Source of the DNA: Coptis chinensis
Lineage: Eukaryota > Streptophyta > Magnoliopsida > Ranunculales > Ranunculaceae
Length of the DNA stretch: 64,000 bases
NCBI GenBank assembly: GCA_015680905.1
Contig: CM027380.1
Location: 55,445,001-55,509,000 of the forward strand
Direction of reading: 5' to 3'
This document shows positions 32,196-43,407 of this stretch, piece by piece. Position numbers and translations under genes: made by a program. Position 1 is the first letter of the stretch. Each line of letters opens with the position of its first letter. Under the pieces are notes generated by a model. It saw only the letters and a list, made by a program, of their open reading frames with translations, had not been told where the DNA came from and made no database searches.

Positions 32196-34963
32196 TCGTC
32201 AAGATTTGATTGATTGGAAGAACATAAAGGAAGTGAAGTGGCAGCTATTATCGTCACTGGGAAATCTCAAAATGCAATTGGTGGGAAGGCTCCTAGACTT
32301 ATTTTGATATGTGAGCGTGGTGGTAAATTTCGATCTCATAAAAAGGTAGAAGCAAACGAGAAGGCAGTGAGAAAGACTAGAACAAAAAAGATGAATTGTC
32401 CTTTTAAATTAAAAGCATGTTTTGAACGTGGTAGTTTAGATAGATGGACACTAAGAGTTGATTGTGGTCGTCATAATCATGGGATGGCAAAAACTATGGA
32501 AGGTTACTCTTATATGGGAATGTTTAATAAGATGTAAATGATTCTTGTATCTGAGATGAGTAGAGTTGGAGTCAAACCAAAAGAGGTCATGAATCTTTGT
32601 CAAAGCAAGAGATATATTAAACTCGTCCTCCATGAGACAAATGTATAACGCAAAGACAAGCAATTAGACTTGATGAAATGGAAAATAGAACACAGTTGCA
32701 AGAGTTGGATAGATTGTTAAGGGAAAATGGATATGTGGAGTCTGATGAACGTCGAGAAGGTAGCAATGAGGTTTTGCGAATTGTTTTGGGCCCATCCGGG
32801 TTCGATCCAAATGGCTAAGACTTTTAACCAAAATTTTCTCATGGATTGTACGTATAGGACAAACAAGTATCATTTCAAGTTGTTAGAGATTGCAGGAGTG
32901 ACATCGACCAATATGACTTTCACTGCATGTCATGTGTTGATGGAAAAGGAAAAAGATTATGACTACACTTGGGCATTGGAAAGGTTTCGAGAGATACTTA
33001 TGCCTGAAGTTCCAGTGTTGATTGTGACTGATAGGGAGCTAGCTTTGAAGATTGCGGCTGATGTAGTCTTTCCAAATGCAAAGAAGCACTTGTGTCGATG
33101 GCACATTTCCTAATGTGTCTTGAAAATGGGAAAAAATATTCTCAGTGACGAGCAAAACATAAATAAACTTTGTGCCATGTGGACTAATGTGGTAAAGTCA
33201 AAGACACAGGAGAGTTTTTTGAGAAAGTTTGCTTCTATAGAATTAGCTTTTAAAGATTATCCTGTGCTCATCCAATATTTGCGTAAAACATGGTTGCCTT
33301 ACAAAGAAGCATTTGTTGCTTACTGGATAGAACAACAAAAGCACTATGGAAACACACTACTACCTAATAGGGTGGAAGGATTGCATGCTTCGATTTGAAG
33401 TCGAGCTTGAAGGGAACATGCAAACATGATTTTCTTGGAATGTGGAAATTGATCCATCCAGTTATCAATATTGAGATGAGCGAAATTAGATCCTCTTTTG
33501 AGAGGAGTTTAACTAGATTTCAGCATGAGCACAATGACGAGTTTTTTAGTGAGCTCAGAGGATTTATTTCAAAGAGAGCTTTAGATTTGATTTTGGAAGA
33601 GATGAGACATATAGATGTCATTGGGGTAGATGATAGTGTTTACGACCACACTTTGCGTACTTCACACGGTTTGTCGTGTGCGCATGAGCTAGTGATACTC
33701 AAACAAAAAGGGTGTAGAATACCTCTTTATGAAATTGATAAATTTTGGAAAAAGTTGTCTATTGAACCGAGAGCCAGTGATCCCATTGGTGTTGATTACA
33801 AACCAACTATGGATTTATTTATTCAACGACTAGGATCGATTTCTAAAGACCAACAGAGATCTATGATAAAGATGCTCATGGAACTTGCAACGCCTGAAAG
33901 TTCATCATTGGAGCCACCAAAGGAGGATGCTACACCAAAAGGCCCGTCCTAAGGGCAGTACTAAGAAGAGGCCAGCAAAAGAAGAGTGATCAACTACCCG
34001 AGATCCGTCATGGTTTGAGTACCCTCCGGATGCTCCACCCGTGACTCCACAATCTATAACGAAGCCCAAGGCCAAACCATTTGTTCCAAAGAGGAAGAAA
34101 CCAAATTTTGATGTTGGTTGCTCCATTAATGAAATTGAACATCCTCCAGATGCTCCACCCGTGACTCCACAATCTATAACGAAGCCCAAGGCCAAACCAT
34201 ATGTTTCAAAGAGGAAGAAACAAAATGTTGATGTTGGTTGCTCCATTAATGAAATTGAGCATCTTCCAGATGCTCCACCTGTGACTCTACAATCTATAAC
34301 GAAGCCCAAGGCCAAACCATATATTTCAAAGGGGAAGAAGAAACTGAGTTTTGATATCAGTTGCTCCATTGCTCAATCTGGATATAAAATGTGTTTTTCG
34401 TGTGAATTGCTACAGTTTATTGTTGGTTTTGAAGACCCCGTCAGCGATGGAAATTGTGGTTTCAGGGCTCTCTGCTTGGCTTTGGGAAGAAAAGAAACCG
34501 ACTGGTTTTGGATGAGACAAGAGTTATTAAGTGAGTTAATGTCAAATGAGGAATATTATGTGAGGATATTTTCCAGGAAGTTGTTGATGGATTAAATAAA
34601 AGGATAAGGAAAAAAAGAGAACTTCGTGCCAAGAGGAACAAATGGATGGATATGCCTATTCTTGGGTATTTGTTTGCGTCGAGATTTGACGTTGTGCTTA
34701 TACAGTTCTCTACATCATATTGTTATACCTTTCTCCCTATGAGATCTCCAGTGGATCTAAACAATGTTAATGTGCTTGGGATCGGTTATGTTAATAGTAA
34801 TCATTACATTAAACTAGATTTGGAAGATGGTTGCCCAATTCCAAAAATAGTGTTGTTTTGGAGCAGGAATAGTCTACAAATAGCAAAAGGCTGGGAAATT
34901 CTAGTGAAAACCCGTGTGGAGGCATTCCAAGGGTTGAATGTTCAAGGGATTGCTTAAGCGGAG
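32196..34963 (+). pseudogene. MULE transposase with OTU-like cysteine protease domain (broken)
   Basis: An N-terminal FAR1-like zinc region (GSEVAAIIVTGKSQN, MNCPFKLKACFERG, DCGRHNHGMAK) occupies 32214-32530. The MULE core follows from 32760: LFWAHPGSIQMAKTF, FLMDCTYRTNKYHFKLLEI with the first catalytic Asp, VTDRELALKIA with the second, and HLCRWHIS. Helical sequence, then a SWIM-type HGLSCAHEL at 33670-33690, is followed by KPPK/KRPAKEE basic linker sequence and three 40-residue repeats. An OTU protease fold closes the protein: VSDGNCGFRAL carries the catalytic Asp and Cys, and NSNHYIKLDL at about 34795 the catalytic His. Stops or frame changes lie near 32536, 32646, 32720, 33112, 33396, 33945, 33988 and 34593. 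Exon boundaries are not resolved, so one or two of these may be introns. Confidence 0.87.
34023..34382 (+). repeat. three tandem 120-bp units in the transposase-OTU linker
   Basis: Units start at 34023, 34143 and 34263. Each encodes about 40 residues with the pattern PPDAPPVTPQSITKPKAKP, a basic KRKK patch, and DVGCSINEIEH. The period is exactly 120 bp and the frame is kept, and nucleotide identity between units is high, so this is recent expansion of a disordered basic linker between the transposase and the OTU domain. Confidence 0.93.
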
Positions 34964-35252
34964 GCTTTCGAAGGAGATCCAATTTTTGTCGATTAGTGTA
35001 GTTGGGCAAATAGATGTTTGAAATATTTTATACTTTTACAGAGGATACATGAAGAAACATTTTTTGCGATGAAAAGTTTTTGTAAAGACTTTGATAGAAT
35101 GGAATTGAGTTTCTTATATATATTTTGGAACCAAACATTTTACATATTTTAATTTTGATGTTTCGACTTTCATTGTTTACATGTATTGGTCTGAAATATT
35201 TTGCCAAAATTTCAAATTAGTTAGAGTTTTAATTTTGATCAAAACTAACCTA

Positions 35253-35660
35253 AAAATAAAAGATGTTCAAATTAGGCTAACTCTGTGTGCTTTGGATGGT
35301 TGGACTGGACCGTTTTATAAAGATAGGAGATTGTGTTGGACCTGTCTTAAGAACGGTTCATTGGAACCAACTTTAAAATAAAAGATGTTCATATTAGGCT
35401 AACTCCGTTTGCATTGGATGGTTGGACTGGACCGTCTTAGAAAGATAGGAGATTGTGTTGGACTTGTCTTAAGAATGGTTCATTGGAACCAACTTTAAAA
35501 TAAAAGACGTTCATATTAGGCTAACTCCGTTTGCATTGGATGGTTGGACTGGACCATCTTAGAAAGATAGGAGATTGTGTTGGACCTGTCTTAAGAACGG
35601 TTCATTGGAACCAACTTTAAAATAAAAGACGTTCATATTAGGCTAACTCCGTGCATTGGA
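35253..35660. repeat. tandem array of 122-bp repeats (about 3.5 copies)
   Basis: AAAATAAAAGA-GTTCA starts units at 35253, 35375, 35497 and 35619. Each contains GGATGGTTGGACTGGACCG and GATAGGAGATTGTGTTGGAC. Diverged copies with the same TTGGA-TGGAC-GTCTTA phrase and AACTAACTTA spacing continue at 36880-37400, so an older larger array has been broken up. It lies between the two genes of Mutator-like element 2. Confidence 0.9.
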
Positions 35661-35704
35661 TGGTTGGATTTGGACTATCCCATCTCGTTTTGGATAGCTG
35701 ATCT

Positions 35705-36420
35705 AAACTATTTAATTGGTCAAAATTGGTCAATTTTTAGTAATTCACTCAAATTTGGTTCACAGTGGCTGACAAAATCTTTATTTTAAGACAATAATTA
35801 AAAAAACATTACTAACCATTGTTTATACACCTAAATGTTACATATTCATTTTATGGTCTTCCCCACTACACTATATGAGTTTAGGGTTTAAGGTTTATGG
35901 GTAAGGTTTTGTACTTTACAGAGATGTGAATGAAATTAAATTTGAACAATATATTTTTTTTCTTTAATTCAAAATTTATTATTGAATTTTGGCTCACAAA
36001 ATTAGTTTTGGAATTTAAATACACGACTCAGTTTAGGGTTTTGGGTTTATAAACCGTTTAGTTGGTCAAAATTGGTCAATTTTTAATAATTCACTCAAAT
36101 TTGGTTCACAGTGGCTGACAAAATCTTTATTTTAAGACAATAATTAAAAGAATATTACTAACCATTGTTTATACACCTAAATGTTACATATTTATTTTAT
36201 GGTATTCTCCACTACACTATAGCCTATAGATGTACATATGGGTTCAGGGTTTAAGGTTTATGAATAAGGTTTTGTACTTTACAAAAATGTGAATGAAATT
36301 GAATTTGAACAACATTTTTTTTTTCTTTAATTCAAAATTTATTATTGAATTTTGGCTCACAAAATTATTTTTGGAATTTAAATACACGACTCAATTTAGG
36401 ATTTAGGGTTTTGGGTTCAG
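35705..36420. repeat. two-copy direct repeat, about 346 bp
   Basis: TTGGTCAAAATTGGTCAATT starts copies at 35716 and 36062. Both run through GTTCACAGTGGCTGACAAAA, ACACCTAAATGTTACATATT, a CACTACACTATA segment and AATTTAAATACACGACTCA. They contain TTTAGGGTTT phrases, but these are isolated and not a telomere array. Confidence 0.9.
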
Positions 36421-38296
36421 AGCATATATATAGTGAAGGAAAACTTTGATTCAAATTTTTTGGTCAATTGATTTGTAGTTTTTTTTTTTTTTTTTTTTTT
36501 TTTTCATATGAAGTCTTGAATATGAAATTTAAATTGAAATTTCCTGCCCAAATTTTAAAATTTGAATTTTAAATTTTAGTAAAATTTCGAACACAATATT
36601 TTGGTAATTTGGTTTGTATTCTTCATTTCATGTTCAATACAATATGAAAACATGAATTGAATTGAAATTGGAGTTAGTGATAACACAAAACCAACTTGAA
36701 ATTCAAAACACAAAATTGAAATTGAAATTTTTTGCCCAAAATTTCAAATTTCAAATTGGATTTTAAATTTCGGTGAAATCTCGAATCCCGCCCAAAATTT
36801 GAATTTGAATTTTGAAATCCGACCTTAGAGTAAGTTGTACCGAAATATTTTGTCAAAATTTCAAATTTCAAATGAAGAGAGATGTGTTGGTCAGAATGGT
36901 TCAATTTAACTAACTTAAAAAAAGTAGATGTTCACATTGGGCTACTCTATGCCCCCTTTTGTTAGTTGGAATGGACCGTCTTATACATAGACGAAATGTG
37001 TAGGTCCTGCATTAGGAATGGTTTAATTGAACTAACTTATATAAACAAAGGTGTTCCAGTTAGACTATCCCTTTATGCCTCTATTGGTTGGACCGGACTG
37101 TCTTACACTTAGATTAGATTTTGCTGGCTAGCTTTGTTTGATTTAGTTGGTTGGACTGGACTGTCTTATAGTTAGATTAGATTTTGCTAGTCCTATATTA
37201 AGATCGGTTTAAATAAACTAACTTAAAGCGAAAAGACGTTCTTACTAGGCTAGCGTTTGGCTTTAGTTGGTTGGATTTGGACTGCCTTTACACTTAGATT
37301 AGATTTTGCTAGTCTTGTATTAAGATCAGTTTAAATAAACTAACTTAAAGTTTAAAAAGACGTTCTCAAACTGGCTAGCATTTTTGCTTTAGTTAGTTGA
37401 ACCGGGTATCTTTTACCGAAAGATGGAATTTTTCTAGCAAGTTATTAGTAAGTTATCACATTTACGTAAAGATGGATATCACATTTCTTTCTCCACCAAA
37501 ATTTGTTTGAAACACTTACGACATTTAGGAAGAGATTACAACAACCAAAGTCGAGTTAAATCGAAACTTTTTAGCATCTCGGTGATCCATCAAATAGTGG
37601 GGTTTATTCTCGAATTCTAACTTCCAATTTCTATTCCATTTGAGAACAAGTTTGAAGTTCAAAGAGGTGACATATCAAGGAGCCTTTATTTTTTCCTCAA
37701 AAAGCAAGTTGGGCTTTGGCAGACCCTCCAATTTTAACTTGGATTTAATGTTTCAAGGTACACAGATGTTACACAATCTCTTCCTGGCTTCCTGTAATAA
37801 TCTAGTTTGTAGTACTACTACTACGAAATTGACAGAAAACAAGGAAAAATCGGAAGTGTGCTTAAAATTGTTTCTATCAAATCTTTGTAAGGGCTGCTTT
37901 GACTGCAACATATACAAATACAGAACCGTCTGTAGTTCTCCAAGCAATCCTACAAAAAACATAAACGGACAACTTCCCCAACTTAGCAGGTGGTTGAGTC
38001 CAATGAACATGTTAGCAAGAACAGAGGATTAGGAGATAAAATCCCCCATCCCGATAACACTTCAGTTATCCAGATAATAAGAGATAAAACACTTAAATAA
38101 CAGTTAAGTTAGCTAGATAATATAATAAGAGATAAAATCCCACAACCTGAAGAATCATCCCAACCCACTACAAAACCCCTAGTATAAAGTCATCAAAGAC
38201 ACAAGTTTTAGACAGGAGACAAAATGAGAGCATCTATTAGATGTTCCATGATAAAAAAAAAACCCCAATTAGATAGAAACACCAACATTAACACCA
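36421..38296. other. AT-rich interior of Mutator-like element 2
   Basis: It contains a poly-T run at 36479-36504, a region of repeated AAATTTCAAATT/GAATTTGAATTT words at 36510-36870, and degenerate 122-bp units to 37400. I see no gene between 37400 and the PMD stop codon at 38297. Confidence 0.6.
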
Positions 38297-41200
38297 TCAC
38301 TTCTTTCTCTTCTGCCTCATTGCAAGTTGTCGTTTTGTCAACTTTGTTGTGTCAATGTCCATGTTATCTCCACTATTTTCACCACCATCTCCACCATTAT
38401 CTTGACCACCCCCACTATTTTCACCAACATCTCCACTATTTTCACCCCCACCTCGACTTCGTGAACTTTCTTGAATAATTTGTTGGAATTGGAGAATGTT
38501 GTATATCATCTTCTCACGTGCTAACATCCCATGAACATCTTGGGTTCCTCCTATGTCCAACTATTCTTTAAGCAACCTTGTCGCTTCTGTTACAATAAGT
38601 TCCTATATATAAAGTAATTTGACAATTAAATGCATATCACAAATATGACTAACATTAGATATATTATATTTTTCGAACATAATGAAATCAAATTCGAGTA
38701 GGAATAAAAAAAAATATATACATCTTACCCAATTTACAGGTGGAAGTCTATGAACTTGTGAAAAGTGTTTCGGATTCCGCATACAAGGATGGCTAATATT
38801 GTTGAACCAATCTATGTATCTATTAACGCAATCCGAGGAAGCCACAACACGTTCATCACGTTCAAACTTAGACAAAACATGATTATTCCCCGACGTCCAC
38901 AATCGGGAAAAAGTGTGATGATTCACATTGTATCGCACATTTGTTTTTTTACTACCATATTTAGGTTGAATCGGCATACTAGGAATCCTTTGACCATATC
39001 CAACCTGACTTAGAACTCGGTCAATATTGTAGCCTTCAACTATATCAAGCACACACAATACGCCATTAAAAAAAGTAACGTCGTCTAATGGTCGGATGTC
39101 ACAAACATCTTTGTAAGGGTCCCAGTAAACCTAACACACAAAAATTCATAATTGTTATTCTCTTCCATCATTTTACAAACTAACAAATTTTAATAAGAAA
39201 GTATTAAACTTATATCCTTACTTCTCTAGCTGATAATAAGTCTATCTCCTCCCGAAGGTAGATCAAAGAAGACACTGTGGCCATTGAAAGTGAGGGATAT
39301 ACCATCCACCGTCTCATACGAGGCATATCCCTTTTAAAGTCCATATTGATCATGGGAGAATTCTGAAGAGGAAAGTGTTCATACACCCAAGCCTACAAAA
39401 GTATTTTGTGAACAAATCAAATTTTAAAAATAAGATAACTCCCTACAATAATAAAATACTACTTACTTCCAACAATGTCATACACCCGGCAACTTGTCTC
39501 CTATTTTGTTGAGATGCTTTTGCCAACTCCCTATATAAATAAGCCAACACAGTAGCAGCCCAAGCATACTTTGAAACATTGTCAACCTCCAGCAACACCT
39601 GCAAGTAGGCAATGTGTACACCAACTCCTGACTTGTCATTGAAGATTGTACACCCCAAAAGAAACAACAAATAAGCTCGAACATGACAGTCAACAATTTC
39701 AGCCGTAGCATCTTCGGGCGTGTTAGAGAATGTCTTTCTTAACCACTCTAGAGTCACATGCCCCTTTTTCACTTTGGGTACATTTTCGGTCGTCAAACCA
39801 AGCCCTTGTATAAGCAATTCTTCTGCTTTTCCTTTATCTAACAAATAGATTCCCTCCACTGGAAGACCTTTGATTGGAATCCCCAAAATTTGGCTGACAT
39901 CATCGAGAGTAATGGTCATCTCGCCAAATGGGAGATGGAAAGTAGTTGTTTCTTGATGCCATCTCTCACAAAATGCTGAAATCACTATTGCATTGAAGTT
40001 CTTCCACGAATACAAGGCTAAAGTTTAACAACCCAGTAGCTTCTAGCTTCTTTTGGAAAAGAGGTGGTTCTTCACTTATGTCCCATTGCTCTAGTTTGAC
40101 GGTATGGTGGTGCAGTTTTAGAATACCCCTTTCCTACAAAATTAAACAAGATTTTAATTTAATAAATAAATAAATAAATAACATGACTACAAAATGAATT
40201 AAGCATAGATGTAAAAAAAAAAAAACCTTTCCAGCCCAAATCTTGCGAGCAATATGGTCCTCATAATCGACCAAAACTTTACTATCTATAGGACCTCTGG
40301 AATATATTCCCAATTTAGACTCTCCATCGCTCTCGTTCTCATCAACTTGATGCAAATTTTCTTCTTGCCCATTAGAAACATCTATCTCCTCATCATGTTC
40401 TTCTTCCAACTCAACATTATCTACTTGCTGCAAATTTTCTTCTTGCCCATTAGAAACCTCTATGTCCTCATCATGTTCTTCTTCCAACTCAACATTCTCG
40501 TCTTCTTCAATATGGTCTTCTACAACTATTGCTTTTTTGGTTTTTCGTATTCGATGAGATGCCTTTTGGGGCACTGATAAAAGCCCAAAACTGTAGTTTT
40601 AACCCCTTAACCATCTTACTTTTAGACCAATTATGTGAGTAATAATTAAAAGTTAATACTGATTACGTGTTTTTTATGCATTTCAGGCTTCAAAGTCCAT
40701 GATGTGCAGAAATGTGCCACTTTAGCGAGATAAAGGAGCAAAGGTCGGTTGCTAAGGAGTTCCGTGATTAAAGGCCAAGATTCAAGAAGACAAAGCCTTT
40801 GTAAAGCCCGGTCAAAAGCTGAAAAGTCGACGGCGTAAAACAAAGACACAAAGTCAGCAGAACTTCCGAAGGCCGTATCTTTGGACTCAGACCTCGGAAT
40901 TGGGCCTACCTTATGTCAAAACGACCGGCTCGGAAAGAGCTTTCCAATGGTCTAAGCCTTGACCCAATCAGAGGAGCAAAAGTAGACGAAAAGTTTGTCG
41001 AAGCCAATTATAGCTGAAGAGCCCATTTTGGACTAAAGAAATTGGGTTTTGGGCCCGATTTTCCGGCCCAAAACATGGCTCCAAGCCCATGCACGATTTT
41101 TGGATCTGAAAGTATAAAAGCAAAAGCTTGACTCTTTGTAGAGAGGTAGATAGTTAGACCTAGATTAAAAATTGGATTAGTTAGCCTCCATTAATTAGTT

Positions 41201-42210
41201 TTAGAACTTAGTTTTAGAATTTTAATTAGTTAATTAATTAGTTATTCATATCTTGTTTTAGATCTAGTTTCATGTTTAATTAATTACTTTAGAACAAAGT
41301 AGATTATTAATTTAGTATTTGAATCATTGTTTTATTATTCATTAGATTAATAAAATAGTGTTCTTGGTAATCTAGTTTTATTTTCCATTTACTTATTTAG
41401 TTCAATTCTTAGATTCAATTATTTGTCTTTATTAGATTGAATAGATTTTTGCATGAGTAGTTTCCATTTGAGTTTAAATAAGCAAAGTTTCAATCTTTAT
41501 ATCATGTCTTGTTCGAATTTGATTGGGAATGATAGCGTGATGATTCTCGGCTAAACCTCCATTAGAGGGGGTTGAGAAGCTTTGATGAAAGCTTGATTCT
41601 GATTATCGTAGAGTCGTTGTAATTTCCTTTCCACTCTAGAAATGATTAGTTCACCATGAGAATGGGTGTAATCGTTCACATGCTAGTTATGAATTGGTAG
41701 AAATGCCATGTGTAATTAGGGATTAGGAATAACCAGGATTGTTTCGATGAAGCGATTCGGATTCGTTCTGACGATTAATTCGTTAGTGGATTAAGTTGAG
41801 CTAAGGTGGAATCAATCCCCCTCTAACTCCGTATCATAGAATCGACGTAGTATTCCCATAGTTGTTTAAATAGTCGACTAGTTGCATCTTGTGGGTAGTT
41901 GCATCGTAGTCTAGTTATTATTTCGTAAATCTCTCATTAGACTTAGAGTAGAGTGATTAGACTAGAAAACACAGCATGCGGAAGGACTAGGAGTGGAACG
42001 AACTTTCTACTCCACTATATCTGTTCAATAGATCGAGAGTAGAACAATTTTTGATAAATTTAGCCACGTAATATAAGTTTTAGTTTACTTACGTTTTGAG
42101 TTTCATCGTTCATTTCATAGGTAAACTATATCTTTTTATGATTTATCAGGCACCCTAACTGAAGGCTGGTGACTAGAGACAACTTTCCCTTTCTTTTTTC
42201 GGGGCGACAT
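38297..42210 (-). pseudogene. plant mobile domain (PMD) gene carried by the Mutator-like element, first exon split by a solo LTR
   Basis: Minus-strand ATG at 42210 starts MSPRKKKGKVVSS. Exon 1 runs to 42149, is cut by the solo LTR, resumes at 40574 (one GGCAC copy) in the same frame and ends at 40227. Its product is basic, then acidic, with an internal repeat (NVELEEEHDE twice). Exon 2 40133-39467 holds the PMD core: HLPFGEMTITLDDVSQILGI, then LEWLRKTF, RAYLLFLLGCTIFND and VHIAYLQVLLEV. Exons 3 (39392-39222, AWVYEHFPL), 4 (39130-38729, VYWDPYKDVC) and 5 (38602-38297) follow, all with GT-AG ends. The C-terminus is Gly/Asn-rich and ends KRQLAMRQKRKK. There is a one-base frame change near 40025 and an in-frame TAG near 38562. 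MAIN and MAIL1 are host relatives involved in silencing; this copy faces the transposase gene of its element. Confidence 0.88.
40575..42148. mobile_element. solo LTR, 1574 bp
   Basis: The ends are TGATAA and TTATCA. The 5-bp direct repeat GGCAC occurs at 40570-40574 and 42149-42153. There is a TATA-like AGTATAAAAGC at about 41110. No coding sequence, primer site or second LTR is present, so an LTR retrotransposon inserted here and was reduced by LTR-LTR recombination. I do not assign the family; the length would fit several Ty3 lineages. It interrupts exon 1 of the PMD gene about 60 bp from its ATG. Confidence 0.9.
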
Positions 42211-42964
42211 GACTATCCCTGTAATATGTCAATAGCTAACAATAGTCAAATTTCAATTACAACCCAAACTTTATGATGCAAGACAGAAAATGCAAGCTTT
42301 TGAAGTGAACGAATTTAGTAAGTGAAACCCCAAGCACAACATGCAAGGAAATGAGATAAAAGTCATAAAACTAGACAGACACATTTTTGTGTATGCGACT
42401 ATGTACTATCCTAGTATGTGATACCGTCTTTTGCATATTCATTTTCCTCTTTATTCTGTGCATTTTCAGAAATAAAATCCACAATTTAATAATTGGGAAC
42501 AAAGCTTCTTACATTAATTAAAATGAACAAATCAAATCAAGTTTCCTAGTTGATCTGATGTTAGAGCTACAGTAACTTACAGTCAATGTTTCGTTATGAC
42601 ACCCTGAAGAATTGTAAAACTACTATGCGTGTTTGTGGTTGACGTGTTGATCTACGCCATCCCGGATAGTAGTCCTGAAATCAGTGAACCCAAATAAAAA
42701 ACAGGGCGTGATTCAATGGTTTATTTCTTTCTCAATAAGCATCAGTGCCCATGTACTGAAGGGTCTCATGCAATATCAGCCTAAGTGCCTAATGCATATA
42801 GCTAGGGTAATTTAGTTAAGAGCAATAGCAATCTACCAATCTTGTATCCTCTGTACGGTAGACAGGTATATCAACTTATCAAGTGTGAACAAACTATATA
42901 GTAATACTGACCCCTAACATTTCAAGAAGACAGCAACAACCTTTATTAAACAAAATATAGTACG
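42211..42964. other. 5' flank of the PMD gene up to the CACTA 2 insertion
   Basis: This is 754 bp of non-coding AT-rich sequence. It should hold the near promoter or 5' UTR of the PMD gene, but I see no firm TATA box. The CACTA 2 element cuts it off from the right TIR. Confidence 0.5.
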
Positions 42965-42989
42965 CACTACTACAGAATGACACATATAC

Positions 42990-43220
42990 CACGGTCAATA
43001 AGAACGTTTATACCACGGTTCTTCCAAAACCGTGGGAAATACTTATATACCATGGAAATTTCTTTGGTCATTGGTTTACTAGTATATGTCACAGTTACAT
43101 GAAAATCGTGGGATAAGTTGGACCATATACCATGGTTGGTTTTTTTTCCAGCATGAGAGTACTCCACATCCCCACTACCTTAAACATAAACAGTGGTATA
43201 TAAATTTTCCACTTTCTACC
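42990..43220. repeat. left subterminal repeats of CACTA 2
   Basis: TATACCACGGTC, TATACCACGGTTCTTCC, AACCGTGGG, ATACCATGG, TCGTGGGA and TACCGTGGTTTATG recur in both orientations over about 230 bp. Confidence 0.8.
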
Positions 43221-43407
43221 GTGGTTTATGACTTTATGCCAATTGCCAAATAGTTAGATAAAGCGGATACCAGATTTCCCAATTAGTTCCCATATTCCCG
43301 GTTTTACACCAAAGTTTTTTATCCTAAGGGTACCGGAAAGTTAGACAGCCATTTCTTTTTTGCTCTTTGTAGAAAGGGTAAATCGGTAATTGATCTTTTT
43401 TTTCGCT

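Noticed and set aside
35890..36420. Interstitial telomere repeat (TTTAGGG words)
   Set aside because: Only isolated TTTAGGGTTT words in a larger 346-bp duplication; there is no tandem heptamer run.
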